DNA of 64,000 bases from Amycolatopsis sp. NBC_01488 (GCF_036227105.1 NZ_CP109434.1:8652501-8716500), one strand, 5' to 3'; numbered from the stretch's first letter, positions 17,468 to 27,128 are shown. Made by a program: numbers and translations. The notes: generated by a model from the sequence alone, not told the origin.

Positions 17468-19965
17468 TGCGTCGTGCTATTCGATCCGGCCTGCTCGGTG
17501 ATCGACGCCGGTTGGGTTTGGTCGAGGGTGTCGTAGGACGCGGTGAACAGGGCGCTGGTGCCGGAGGTGACCGAGGTCAGCTGGTTGGTGTCGCTGTAGT
17601 TCGCCTGGCCGCCCGGGTTGGTGGTGGTCAGGTTGCCGGCGCCGTCGTAGCCGACTGTCGTGCTGTCGATCTTCGTCATCTGGTTGGCGTTGTTGACGGT
17701 GTAGGTGTGACCGTCCCCGGCGGTGACGTTGCCGGCGTTGTCGTAGCTGTAGGTGCGAGCGCCGGCTTTAGTGAGGCGGCCGAGTCCGTCGTAGGTGTTG
17801 TCGGCCGTTCCGGAGGCGTCGTTGCGCGACTGGATTTGGCCGGTGTCGGTGCCGTCGGGCCGGGTGTAGCGGTAGGAGGTCGAGAACACCGCTGTCCCGG
17901 CCGGGTTCTTGACCGTAATCCCGGTCTGCCGGGCGGACTTGTCGAGGGTGATGGTTTCGGTGGTGCCGCCGGGCAGCGTGGCCGAGGTGCGGTGGTCGGC
18001 GTTGTCGTAGCCGTAGGTGGTGGTCTTGGTCGCCTGGTCCTTGATCGAGGTCAGCCGGTTCGCGGGGTCGTAGCCGTAGTAGATCCAGCCGGTGGGGTCG
18101 TCGACAGCGGTGACGTTGTCGGCCCGGTCGTAGTGGTAGGTCGCGGTTCCGGTGGTCGTGCCCGCGGTGCGCACGACGCGGGTCAGCAGACGTCGTTCGT
18201 AGCTGTTGGTGAAGGTGGCCCCGGTGGTGCTTGCGATGGTGCGGTTGCCGGTTTTGTCGTAGGTGTAGGCGGCCAGTCCAGTGCCGTCGGCCTTGGCGAC
18301 GGAGACGACGTGGTCGAGCTTGTCGTAGCCGTAGACGAGCTTGATGCCGTTACCATCGGTGACGCTGGTGACCCGGGAGAGCGAGTCGTAGGTGTAAGTG
18401 GTCGGCTTCAGCGGCAGTGGCGGAGTGACCGTGATGAGGTTTCCGGCAGTGTCGTAGCCATAGGCGGTGGTGTGCCCGTTGCCGTCGATCGCCGAGGCGA
18501 CCAGACCACGTGCGTAGGTGTATCGGGCGACGTCGGCGTTAAGCGCATCGGAGTGCACGGCAGTGACGTTGCCGAAGGTGTCGTAGCTGCTGGTGACCTT
18601 GTTGCCGGAGAAGTCCGCGATCTGGGTGGGCAGGTGCGGATGGGCGGTGTCGGTGTAGCCGAGGCTCATCGCCGCACCGGTCGGGAGCTTGCCGCCCTTG
18701 AGGTTGTTGAGCGGGTCGTAGTCGTAGGTCACCGAGTTGTTCAGCCCGTCGGTCAGCGACGCGACATCACCGTGGGCGGACCAGGACTGGGTACGGTTGT
18801 GACCGAGGGCGTCGGTCGCCTTGGTCTGCCGGTACTGGTTGTCGAAGGTGTAGGTGGTCTTGTGGCCGTTCGGGTCGGTCACTATCGTCGTGCCGGTCCC
18901 GTAGGCGTAGCCGGTGGTGCTGGCGACGCCGTCGTAGTTGGGTTCGGCCACCTGCGTCACCGCGCCGTTCGCGTCGTAAGTAAGGGTGTACACCCGGCCC
19001 AGCGTGGTGGTCAGGCTGGTGATGTGGCCGTCGGCGTCGAGGCCGAAGCTCATCTTGTCGCCGGCTCGGTTGGTGATCCCGGTCATGCGTCCGCTGCTGG
19101 GATCCCAGCTGTAGGATGCGGCGATTTGTCCGGTCGGGTCGGTCACCGACTGGGGCAAGCCGTTGCTGTCGCGGATGAGGGTGGTAACCCGGCCCTGGGT
19201 GTCGGTGATCGAAGCCAGCGAATAGTCGGAGTTGTAGCGGTAGGTGATGGCGTGACCGTTGCGGTCGGCCTGGGACGAGAGCTGCCCGTCACCGGTGAAC
19301 GACCACACCTGGCCGGAGTCGTCCTGGGTGAGGTGGTAGGTGCCGTTGGCGAGCTTCGTCAGCGTCGCGTGCGAGCCGGACGGCGTGGTGTAGCTGCCAT
19401 CGGCGTTCTGCGTGTACTCCGAGCAGTACCCGGTCGCGTCCCGGACGATGACCGAGCCGAGCATCACCCGGAGGCGGATGTCGTCGCCGGCCGAGATCGT
19501 CCAGTGCCCGCCCAGCTCGTTGCCCCAGGAGTCTTGGCTGTTGTAGGTGGCGTCGAAGGACATGTCGAGGCCAGTGCCTTTGACCGTCAGCTCGCGGTCG
19601 GTGAGCACGGCGTTGCCGTCGGCCCGGTTGACCAGCAGTTCGGTGCGGTCGGAGATGGGGTAGCGGTCCATCGCGAACCACGGCTGGGTTCCGACGGGCG
19701 CTCCCGACGCGCAGGTGAGCGTTCGTGGTGACTGCGCGGATCTCGGTGCCGTCCGCGTGGGTCCGGCCGGGAGCCGGTCGGCCGGGACGCCAGTCGGCGT
19801 GTGGTTGACGCCGGCCGGCGGGGTCCAGGACGCCGGCAGCGGCACCCCGTGGTGCGCCGGCTCCGGGGCCGCGGACGCGGTCGCCGGAACCGCCGCGACC
19901 AGCGCGGCGGTCGAGGTTATCGTGATTGTGCGCAGCACACAGTGCCGCAACGACTTTCGTCGCAT
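17305..19965 (-). CDS. Secreted RHS/YD-repeat protein, C-terminal core and toxin lost
   Basis: The product has about 880 residues from the ATG at 19965 (MRRKSLRHCVLRTITITSTAALV), with a Sec signal ending near ATASAAPEP. A DUF6531-like entry domain follows (ISDRTELLVNRADGNAVLTDRELTV, then GNELGGHWTISAGDD). More than twenty YD repeats follow, of the pattern YxYDxxG(R/N)(L/V)TxVTD. RHS proteins form a shell that carries a C-terminal toxin. Here repeat homology ends at SNSTTHVF (about 17462); the remaining 50 residues read antisense to the antiporter fragment. The shell-closing core and the toxin are missing, so it cannot work as a toxin carrier. Confidence 0.88.
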   Translation of the reverse strand: MRRKSLRHCVLRTITITSTAALVAAVPATASAAPEPAHHGVPLPASWTPPAGVNHTPTGVPADRLPAGPTRTAPRSAQSPRTLTCASGAPVGTQPWFAMDRYPISDRTELLVNRADGNAVLTDRELTVKGTGLDMSFDATYNSQDSWGNELGGHWTISAGDDIRLRVMLGSVIVRDATGYCSEYTQNADGSYTTPSGSHATLTKLANGTYHLTQDDSGQVWSFTGDGQLSSQADRNGHAITYRYNSDYSLASITDTQGRVTTLIRDSNGLPQSVTDPTGQIAASYSWDPSSGRMTGITNRAGDKMSFGLDADGHITSLTTTLGRVYTLTYDANGAVTQVAEPNYDGVASTTGYAYGTGTTIVTDPNGHKTTYTFDNQYRQTKATDALGHNRTQSWSAHGDVASLTDGLNNSVTYDYDPLNNLKGGKLPTGAAMSLGYTDTAHPHLPTQIADFSGNKVTSSYDTFGNVTAVHSDALNADVARYTYARGLVASAIDGNGHTTAYGYDTAGNLITVTPPLPLKPTTYTYDSLSRVTSVTDGNGIKLVYGYDKLDHVVSVAKADGTGLAAYTYDKTGNRTIASTTGATFTNSYERRLLTRVVRTAGTTTGTATYHYDRADNVTAVDDPTGWIYYGYDPANRLTSIKDQATKTTTYGYDNADHRTSATLPGGTTETITLDKSARQTGITVKNPAGTAVFSTSYRYTRPDGTDTGQIQSRNDASGTADNTYDGLGRLTKAGARTYSYDNAGNVTAGDGHTYTVNNANQMTKIDSTTVGYDGAGNLTTTNPGGQANYSDTNQLTSVTSGTSALFTASYDTLDQTQPASITEQAGSNSTTHVFTRTAACRVSASIAAAKGCARATVPTTSGSRTWRRISNTTTATASPTAIPTV

Positions 19966-20702
19966 GGAAATATGACTCCTCTCGGAGCCTTCCGGCTCCA
20001 CCCAATAGTTTCGCGAACGTGGGCGGCAGTTCGAACTGTTGGCTGCGTTGCCGATCGCGACTGCCGCTGGCTGGTATTTCGACGCACGCGACTGAGGACC
20101 GCGGTGCGGAGAACCGGCCACACCTCGGGAACTGAGAGTGGGCCACCGGCGCGCCGACGGGAACACGCGCCGGAACGGCCATTACGCGCTACAGGTCGCC
20201 GGAGAACAGGTCCGTTTGGAGGGACATGTCACCGTTGTGGCTCTGCGCGATGTGGTTCAGGTGTTCGATGTCCACCCGTTTGGTCTATACCTGCGGTGGT
20301 TTGATCGCTTAGGATTCTTGGGCTCGTCTCTCGACACGACGTGAGTGGCACCCAGGGGAGGGGTTGGATGAGCACGCTTTACATCCGTGTGTCCGTGGTG
20401 ACCGATGAGGTACCGGACTCGGCGGGGAGTCGAGCCTGGTTGAAGAGCCACGGCGGAAATCCATGACTTCCGCGCTATCCGGAGCACGAGCCGTGTCGTG
20501 CAATGTGTCGCAGCGCCAACAGGGTTCCGGGCGCGACGCTGTAGCTGGCCGGCGATGACTCGCCTTTCGTGACCGTCGCCGTCCTGGGGCACCGACGGCG
20601 GTGCTTTTGAGCATTCACCCGGCCTGACCGGATGGTCCAGTTGAGCAGGCAGCCGGACGAACCGCGGGCCGCACCACAACTTCATCAGTTCCGGGAGTGG
20701 TC
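19966..20702. other. Long intergenic region with no firm gene
   Basis: This 737-base stretch has lower coding character. It must contain the RHS promoter, with AGGAG about ten bases before the ATG at 19965. A short plus-strand frame at 20368-20466 (32 codons, MSTLYIRVSVVTDEV...) follows a GAGGGG site but has no other support. A minus-strand frame at 20257-20685 also has no recognisable domain. I see no tRNA or repeat. Confidence 0.4.
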
Positions 20703-21752
20703 GTGACCACGAATCACCCGAAGAGCAGACGCCACGAGGGTCAGTGGCGAGCTCTCGACGAAGACAGCCTGCTCTACGCGATCGGAGATGTTCTTTACAC
20801 CGGTGTTTCGCTGAACAACGCCGACATCGTCGTCAGGAAGGTCGTCGCGCCGCTGATCGAGAATGCTCGGAAGAGCTGCGTCGAGCAGCGGGCAACAGCG
20901 CACTACGGCTACGACACATTCGACGTCTGGGTCAAACCAGCGCTGGGCGGCCGTGATGGCTCACTCGTAGCTCTGCAGGCGTGCTACGTCCCGGCGGGAG
21001 AGCCGTTTCCGGCCAGGCCGCCGATCGCGGTGTGGGAGTGGGGAGAGCCGGCGCCGGGCAGCGGTGGGTCGCTGCGGCATTGGTGGGGCGAAGAGGCGCC
21101 GGGCTTCTACGGAGTCGAGGCACCGACCGGTGACTGGCGCGGTGGGCCGACAGGTCGTGATCCCTACCGGTTCATGGACAGCGTCCTGACCGACGACTTC
21201 CGGGTGGTGATCACCGCGATGATGCAGGACTTCCGTGACGCGGAGATCGACGAGCCGATGATCATGTTCATGGAACAGTGCCACGTCGCCACGCGGTCGC
21301 GGTGTGGCGTCCGAGCGGTCGGACGCAGGAGATCCGGGAGCTACTACGTCGGCTTCTCCGCGAAGGTCGGCCTGAGCCAGGTGCGCCAGGCGGTGTCCGG
21401 TCCGCTGATGCGGCAGCTCGGAGCCTTCGCGGCGATCGTCACCGACCCGCTCATCGTGGTGGACGCTGTGCACGAGTCGGTCGTCGTCACGAGCGACGAC
21501 TTCGCGCACATCGACGTTCCGGTGCCGGCGAACAGCAGTCTTCGAGCCATGGTCCACATGGACCACGCCGAAGGCGTGCTGGACCTGGTTCGGTACTCTG
21601 CGAATCATCCCGGTGAGCGGACCCGACCGGTGCGAGGGTCCCTCAAGACTCGCTCAGGTGGTTGGCTCGACGTCCTCGTTCATGCCGTGGGAACGACCAA
21701 CAGTGCGAAGTCCGACAGGCAATTCGTCATGTGCCGGCTCGAGGTGGCGTGA
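20703..21752 (+). CDS. Unrecognised soluble protein, possible sensory (GAF/PAS-like) domains
   Basis: The 349-residue product starts at GTG 20703, five bases after GGGAG. There is no signal peptide or membrane helix. Two halves can be seen: residues 1-150 (RALDEDSLLYAIGDVLYTGVS..., YGYDTFDVWVKPALGG) and a middle region with ITDPLIVVDAVHESVVV. The C-terminal 50 residues (PVRGSLKTRSGGWLDVLVHAVGT...QFVMCRLEVA) have the shape of a PAS-type beta sheet. Some actinobacterial proteins of this style carry a GAF plus DUF5593-like pair, so I suggest a sensory role with low confidence. It sits alone between the RHS gene and IS fragments. Confidence 0.6.
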   Translation: MTTNHPKSRRHEGQWRALDEDSLLYAIGDVLYTGVSLNNADIVVRKVVAPLIENARKSCVEQRATAHYGYDTFDVWVKPALGGRDGSLVALQACYVPAGEPFPARPPIAVWEWGEPAPGSGGSLRHWWGEEAPGFYGVEAPTGDWRGGPTGRDPYRFMDSVLTDDFRVVITAMMQDFRDAEIDEPMIMFMEQCHVATRSRCGVRAVGRRRSGSYYVGFSAKVGLSQVRQAVSGPLMRQLGAFAAIVTDPLIVVDAVHESVVVTSDDFAHIDVPVPANSSLRAMVHMDHAEGVLDLVRYSANHPGERTRPVRGSLKTRSGGWLDVLVHAVGTTNSAKSDRQFVMCRLEVA

Positions 21753-21896
21753 GTTCGGCCAACAACCGGTCGTCGGCACGTGCGTGCGTCGCGGCCCCGA
21801 GGTCATCGGCCCGAGCAAGCGGTAGCCACGTCATACAGGTGAAATCCAATTGCTTGCAGAAGCCTGCGACGCGATCATGGGCCGGTGTCTGGATAG

Positions 21897-22166
21897 GTGC
21901 GACTGGAAGGGGTGAAGTCCGGGCTCCGTAGTGCCTTCACCTGGCGCGGAGACCGCACAGACCAGCATCGCTATGCCGACGTCGCAGGCTGGTGGCGTCG
22001 ACCCAACCTGCTCGGGCAAGTCGGCCCCGCGCTGGCGCACTTGTTCGCCGGTGAGCAATCCACGGTCGTCCTCGGGCCGGAGTCCCGTGGCTGCCTCCTG
22101 GGACCACTGGTTGCCCTGCGCTTCGATGTCGGGGTTCGTCGAGGTTCGCAAAGACCACGTGGCGTC
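21897..22166 (+). pseudogene. Phosphoribosyltransferase-like fragment cut by an IS630 remnant
   Basis: From the GTG at 21897 the frame encodes GLRSAFTWRGDRTDQHRYADVAGWW and then VVLGPESRGCLLGPLVALRFDVG, the N-terminal layout of adenine-phosphoribosyltransferase-like proteins (substrate loop with ESRG). The next expected strand, FVEVRKD, is in the neighbouring frame, which needs one extra G in the GGGG at about 22133-22136. Homology ends near 22165, where IS630 sequence begins. The PRPP-binding part is missing. The family call is tentative. Confidence 0.5.
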
Positions 22167-22167
22167 G

Positions 22168-23002
22168 ACCAGCTAAGTTCGGGCCGGCCGCCCGTGATCA
22201 GATCTGCCGCATCGCTGCCTGCAAACCGACCGAGCTGGGGTTGCCGTTCACGACCTGGAGCCTGGCCAAGCTGGTCGACTACCTCGCCGAGCGCGCCTGG
22301 ATCAGGGCGAGCACCGAGACCGTCCGGAAGATCCTGCGCGCGGAGGGTGTGTCGTGGCAGGCGACGAAGACCTGGAAAGCGAGCAAGGACCCGGACTTCG
22401 TGGCCAAGGAGACCCGCATCCTCGACCTCTACGACCACCCGCCCGCCGACGGACGGGTGATCTGTGTCGACGAGTTCGGTCCGCTGAACCTGCAGCCCCG
22501 TCCCGGTCGCGGCTGGTTCCCTCGCGGCCGACCGGCCCGCCTGCGCGCAACCTACACCCGCACCGGCGGGGTCCGGCACATGTTCGCCGCGCTCGACCTC
22601 GCCACTGGGCAGATATTCCACCGGTTCCGTGACCGCAAACGCTGGCCGCAGTTCCTCGACTTCTGCAAGCAGCTGCGCCGCCGCTTCCCGGCCGGGAAGA
22701 TCTACCTGGTCTGTGACAACTACGGGCCCCACGGCAAGGCCGAGGTCGTCACATGGTGCGCAGCCAACGACATCGAGCTGGTCTACACACCCACCAACGC
22801 CTCCTGGCTGAACTGGATCGAGTGCGAGTTCACCGCGGTCCGCTACTTCACCCTCGACGGCAGCGACTACCCCAGCCACGCCGCCCAAGAAGCCGCCATC
22901 GCGGGCTACTTGCGCTGGCGCAACCGCCACTGCCACCCGAAACGCCACTTCGCCGTCAACTCCAAGATCCGCCGACCGGATTACCTACCCAACGTTGCTT
23001 GA
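22168..23002 (+). pseudogene. IS630-family transposase, 5' end missing
   Basis: The frame runs from about PAKFGPAARDQIC through GLPFTTWSLAKLVDYL and ends at 23002. It carries the DDE core: VICVDEFGPLNLQP with the first Asp, VCDNYGPHG with the second, and NWIECEF with the Glu. These catalytic residues are all present. The N-terminal helix-turn-helix (about 80-100 residues) and left terminal repeat are missing; the upstream sequence belongs to the phosphoribosyltransferase-like fragment. No full-length start remains, so transposition is unlikely. Confidence 0.85.
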
Positions 23003-23490
23003 TACGGCACTAGCGTCCACCGCACGGCCTGCAACGAACGGAGCGAGGTCGTCCCACCATTCGCTGGGCCAGGTATCGGCGACGGCCTGCAGGACCTCGA
23101 CCCAGCGTTCACCCTCACACACATACTGGTGCAAAGCATCGACCGCCGCGGAAACGTGTGTCCGGGCGAGGGCGGCCAGTACGTCGACGCTGTGACCGAA
23201 CCGGTTGCCGTCGTACCCGGTGTTTCGCCCGGCTCGCCAGAGCTGTTCGATTACCGGGTCGATGGACAGCTCGACGTCGAGACCAGCCGGGCGAGGTAAA
23301 CCGTCCGCTCGTCGACCTGCCGGTCCCACCGGTAGTCCCGGCGCACACAATCCAACACCAGTTCCGGTGCGACCCGATGAGCCGCGACCCAGGCACCGGC
23401 CGCGCCGCAGCCGCGTTGCAGCGCTCCATGCAACGTCTTGGCAGGTGCGTAGTACCAGTGGTCGTTCCCGTCATCCGCATCGTCAGCCAT
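23003..23490 (-). pseudogene. Hypothetical protein, frameshifted and possibly cut by IS630
   Basis: One frame begins MADDADDGNDHWYYAPAKTLHGALQRG and reads to RTVYLARL. The neighbouring frame continues GLDVELSIDPVIEQLWRAGRNTGYDG through SVDVLAALARTHVSAAVDAL to WWDDLAPFVAGRA. Joining them near 23285 with a one-base shift gives one soluble acidic protein of about 155 residues. The tail (last ten codons) is IS630-derived, so the natural C-terminus may be lost. No family is recognised. Confidence 0.5.
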
Positions 23491-23721
23491 CCTGGCCAGT
23501 GTGAGTCAGCGCGTGCCCTGCGGCCAGCGAATTCCGAGAGCCCGTGTCCGGCCGGCGGCGCAGGACCTGGTGGATCTGATCTCGGCTGAGCAGGTTCGCA
23601 GCGCCGAGGCTGAATTGCTCGACGCGGCCAGGGTGATTCTGCGCGAACTCGCCGAGGTCGGCACGGTCGTCGATCCGGAGTCGTGTTGACCACGCACCGG
23701 CCGGGCGACCCTTGGCACGCC

Positions 23722-24033
23722 TCACGTCGTTCTGGCGAGTGCGCGTACCAGGGCGCGCAACCAGTCTTCGTAACCGTCACTCGCATACCCGTGCTCGGAG
23801 ATGAGGAACGCAGACGGTCCGGCCGAGCGAATCAGCCGGTCGAGGACCGGCAGCACGATGATCTGCAACGAGAACGGCTCGGCCCTGCGGCCGATCTCAG
23901 CTTCCACTGCCCGTACGACTGCGCCTTCTCGCCCGCGCGCCGCTGCCCGGAACGTCTCGATCCCGGCCCGCTTGCGAGCCGAATGCCATGCATTCGCCTC
24001 GACCCACCGTCTGCTCACCACCTGCCGCAGCAC
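23722..24033 (-). CDS. Hypothetical protein fragment, 103 codons
   Basis: The product is soluble and basic at the N-terminus, with SARKRAGIETFRAAARGREGAVVRAVEAEIGRR and SLQIIVLPVLDRLIRSAGPSAFLISEHGYAS. Codon pattern and lack of stops suggest real coding sequence. It is framed by IS630 debris and IS110 and has no clear ribosome site, so its 5' end may be lost. I do not recognise it. The 230 bases between it and the preceding pseudogene hold only short frames. Confidence 0.35.
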   Translation of the reverse strand: MLRQVVSRRWVEANAWHSARKRAGIETFRAAARGREGAVVRAVEAEIGRRAEPFSLQIIVLPVLDRLIRSAGPSAFLISEHGYASDGYEDWLRALVRALARTT

Positions 24034-24085
24034 CGGCTAGCCGGCAAGACCTCGAAGTCCGGTGGACTGAACCTGCTCAGCTCAG

Positions 24086-24892
24086 TCATGCCCGGCGGTG
24101 CTCGCCGCTGGAAGACTCCGCGGGCACCAGCCCGACGTAGGCGCCGATCGAGGCACCGGTGAACCGATGCCAGTCCCCGATCTCGGTCGCCAGACCGAAC
24201 GCAGTCAACGTGCTCACTCCGCGCAGGCAGCCCAGCCGCCCGACGACCGGCGCGAACTCCGGGGTCGCGGCCAGCTCGGTGATCGCGGCGTCCAGCCGGA
24301 ACCGCCGAGCCTGCGTACTCAGCGCCGCGTCGTAGGCCTCCTCGAAGGCCAGCCGGACCCCGACCCGGTCGAAGCTCAGCGACCGCAACCAGACCTCGTG
24401 CGCCCCAGTCCATGCCGTGCCGTCGTAGAGCAACCCCTGCCGCAGCAACAACTTCGACAGTCGGTGCCGTGCCCGCATCAGGTCCCCGCGGACGTCTTCA
24501 CGCGCCCGCACCAGATCTCGTGCCGCTTCCTCGGTCTCCCTGGGCACCCGCACCGCGGGCAGTTCCCCGATCCGCAGCAGCCGCGCCAGGCGCTCGGCGT
24601 CGCGGCGGTCGGTCTTGACCCGATCACCGGGAGGTCGTTCCAGCTTCGAAGGCGCGACCACCACGCACCGCACCCCGGCCCGTTCCAGAGCCCGCGCCAG
24701 GCCGAACCCGGTCGGACCGGCCTCATACGTCACCGCCGCCGGAGCGGGCAGCGCACACACCCACGCCACCACCGCCTCGGTCTTCGGCGACAGCCGCAGC
24801 GACCGGATCTCTCCGGCCTCGTTGTCGATCGCGCAAGCCACCACCGATCGGGCATGAACATCCAACCCGACACACGTACGCTCGATAAACAC
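24086..24892 (-). pseudogene. IS110-family (IS1111-like) transposase, C-terminus missing
   Basis: From the GTG at 24892 the protein reads MFIERTCVGLDVHARSV, the RuvC-like DEDD fold of IS110 enzymes: Asp in GLDVH, Glu in TYEAGPTG, and two Asp in VKTDRRDAERLARLL. The second domain starts at LGCLRGVSTLTAFGLATEIGDWHRF and stops at GLVPAESSSGEHRRA. Family members run about 350-400 residues and carry an essential Ser in the missing tail. The copy (268 codons) is therefore inactive. Confidence 0.88.
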
Positions 24893-25075
24893 CGGCGCCT
24901 CCCGTAAATCGCGGCTCTACCACCACCAAATGTGGCGGCAACCCGCGCCAACTTACGAGCGAGGCGCCGGCCCTTCCATACGGTCTAGCGCTTGACACGA
25001 GTCCGGACGCTGGCTGGCTTCATAGGCTCGGGAGAACCTCGAGTCGAGCGGACGAGTGACGCAGAGTGTGCCTAA

Positions 25076-26504
25076 TACGGCAGCCGCAGTCTGGGATGTT
25101 TGTCGCGTTGTCGCTGGTAGTGGCCGTGGCGGGCGCGGGTTTGGTGGCGTCGTCGCCACAGTGACCAGTGATCGGTGTGTTCTGGTGGGTGGACGGGGTC
25201 GGTGCCGGTGGCCAAGAGTCGTCTGATTTCATTGCAGGATAAGGGAATTAACTGTTCTGCAGTGTCGGAGGTGCCCCCTTTTCGATGCGGGACCGTTCAT
25301 CGTGGGCGGTGGTGGCGAGGAACGCGGCGGCGAGCATGGACAGGGTGATGTGCCGGTACCACGCCTGGTATTTGCGGACCTGGTAGTGGTCCAAGCCGGT
25401 CTCGTTCTTGGCGAACTGGAACGTTTCCTCCACCGCCCAACGGGATCCGGCGACCCGGACGAGCTCGGCAACGGGGACGGGGTAGGTGGAGTGGCAGATG
25501 TAGTAGGCCAGCTCGGTGGGTTTGCTGATCGAGCGGCGAACCAGCAGCTGATGCCCGCCGGTGGTGGCGGGGTCGAGCAGCAGCCAGTCGTAGAGCCGGT
25601 GTCCTTTGCTGCCGATCCCGGCGGAGAGGCGTTGCCAGCCCTTGCGCGGTGCCGCAGCGGCGAGCTCGTCAGCCCGCAACGTCCCGGCCGGGGTGCCGAA
25701 GCGGTGATCACACGAGATGGCCATGACGTAGTTCAGTCCGGCCTGTTCGCACCAGCTGCGCAGTCCGGGGTTGTCGCCGTAGGCCTCGTCGGCGGTGAAC
25801 CACTCGAGGTCGGAGCCGGTGTCGAGCAGCCGTTCCAGCATCCGCTGGGCGAGCTGGGGTTTGGTCGCGAACGTCACGGTGTCGGCGATCCCGGCCTCAC
25901 GGCAGCGCTCGGGATCCTCGGTCCACGACTTGGGCAGGTAGAGTTCTCGGTCGATCAACGCGCGTCCCTTGACCGAGACGTAGGTCAGGAACACGCCGAG
26001 CTGGCAGTTCTCGATCCGTCCGGCGGTGCCGGAATACTGCCGCTGCACTCCGGCGGATTTGGTGCCCTTCTTCAGGAATCCGGTCTCGTCGGCCACTGCG
26101 ACCCCACTGCGGTCGCCGAGGTGGGTCAGCACATGGCCGCGCAGATCGTCGCGGACCGCGTCGGCGTCCCAGCGGTAGAAGTTCAGCAACCGTTGCATAC
26201 CGTCGGGGCACAGGTCGCCGGCCTGCTCAGCGATCGTCCACGAGTTCTTCCGCTCCGCCTTCGACAGCAGCCCCAGCACATACATCCGGGCCCGCCGCCG
26301 TGAGTCCGCCTGCGCGAAACGCCCCGCGACCAGCGCGAACACGTCATCGAACCCGGCCTGCCACCGAGCCAGACGATCATCAACTACAGTTCTCGACGCG
26401 GCCACCGCGTCTTCTTCGAGATCCAACACACCTTGAAGTCGATCACGCGGTGGCCGCCTTCATGACCACGACACGCCGCCAGGTCACACACTGCGGCTGC
26501 CGTA
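25076..26504. mobile_element. Complete IS701-family insertion sequence (1429 bp)
   Basis: Terminal inverted repeats begin TACGGCAGCCGCAGT at 25076-25090 and, on the opposite strand, at 26504-26490: 15 perfect bases, then partial similarity. The element is flanked by a 4-base duplication CTAA (25072-25075 and 26505-26508), which fits the YTAR target preference of IS701. It contains one intact transposase gene. The exact ends and intact gene point to a recent insertion. Confidence 0.92.
25248..26429 (-). CDS. IS701-family transposase
   Basis: The intact 393-residue DDE transposase has VAVADETGFLKKG with the first Asp (about residues 110-122), WFTADEAYGDNPGLR with the second (about 205-219) and RWAVEETFQFAKNETGLDHYQVRKYQAWYRH near the C-terminus with the catalytic Glu. 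It fills most of the element between the two inverted repeats, leaving about 170 bases at the 3' side and 75 at the 5' side. No frame damage is seen. Confidence 0.95.
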   Translation of the reverse strand: MLDLEEDAVAASRTVVDDRLARWQAGFDDVFALVAGRFAQADSRRRARMYVLGLLSKAERKNSWTIAEQAGDLCPDGMQRLLNFYRWDADAVRDDLRGHVLTHLGDRSGVAVADETGFLKKGTKSAGVQRQYSGTAGRIENCQLGVFLTYVSVKGRALIDRELYLPKSWTEDPERCREAGIADTVTFATKPQLAQRMLERLLDTGSDLEWFTADEAYGDNPGLRSWCEQAGLNYVMAISCDHRFGTPAGTLRADELAAAAPRKGWQRLSAGIGSKGHRLYDWLLLDPATTGGHQLLVRRSISKPTELAYYICHSTYPVPVAELVRVAGSRWAVEETFQFAKNETGLDHYQVRKYQAWYRHITLSMLAAAFLATTAHDERSRIEKGAPPTLQNS

Positions 26505-26643
26505 CTAAATCAAGGACGATTGTCTGCCGCCCCGGGAGAACCATTCAGCGACCCATGATCATGCGACTCAGCGAGCGACAACCGGGACCCGAAATTCCGG
26601 ACGCTCACCAGCTCACGGGCAACCAAGCGGATTCTCTACATCT

Positions 26644-26687
26644 CTGCCGGGTGAGAATCGTCGACCGCGACAATTCTCACCCGGCAG
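26644..26687. terminator. Perfect 15-bp hairpin at the 3' end of the secreted-protein gene
   Basis: CTGCCGGGTGAGAAT (26644-26658) and ATTCTCACCCGGCAG (26673-26687) are perfectly complementary around a 14-base loop. It lies just beyond the stop of the 142-residue gene (minus strand) and should end its transcript. Confidence 0.78.
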
Positions 26688-26699
26688 CCCGCTTCGGTG

Positions 26700-27128
26700 T
26701 CAGATGTACCAGTTGACAAGGGTGGGGAGCAGGCTGTTGGCCTTCACGCGGACCATCGGTTCGGCCAGCACGTTGCCCCACGGGACCGTCGCATGGCCCG
26801 ACAAGCCGCAGCCGATGTCGAACCAGCGTCCCTTCGGGTGGCTGGCGTCGAAGCCCCAGCCCTGCACACATGCCATTTGGTTGTTGGTAACAGTGAAGCT
26901 GTAGCCCTGGGTGCGCCCGGGCATGCCGAACACGTTGCAGCCCGAGTGGGACGCGGGACTCCATGTCGCGGGTGCCCCGCCGGCCTGGTGGGCTCCCGTG
27001 CAACTGCTTGCAGTCTGCGGCGCGGCCTCAGCGGCAGTTCCACCGCCCATCAGCAGGCCCGCCGCGACCGTGGCCGCCGCGAGCGCCCCCACCCTAGCGA
27101 ATGAGCGGGAAGCAAAATCAGCATTCAT
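26700..27128 (-). CDS. Small secreted protein, unknown function
   Basis: The 142-residue product has a signal peptide (MNADFASRSFARVGALAAATVAAGLLMGGG, cleavage near AEAAP, about residue 36). The mature domain holds four cysteines (SSCTGAH, SGCNVFG, QMACVQGWGF, DIGCGLSG) and conserved aromatic residues (TVPWGNVLAEPMV). It is probably a disulfide-stabilised extracellular domain. No family is recognised. The 300 bases upstream (27129-27429) are less GC-rich, contain no gene I can support, and probably hold its promoter. Confidence 0.8.
   Translation of the reverse strand: MNADFASRSFARVGALAAATVAAGLLMGGGTAAEAAPQTASSCTGAHQAGGAPATWSPASHSGCNVFGMPGRTQGYSFTVTNNQMACVQGWGFDASHPKGRWFDIGCGLSGHATVPWGNVLAEPMVRVKANSLLPTLVNWYI

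Noticed and set aside
16711..19731. 1006-codon plus-strand frame over the RHS gene
   Set aside because: Its Val/Gly-rich repeats are the mirror of the YD repeats on the other strand; only the first 16 codons from 16780 are real (antiporter start).
20257..20685. 142-codon minus-strand gene
   Set aside because: No ribosome site, no domain, and composition unlike the neighbouring genes.
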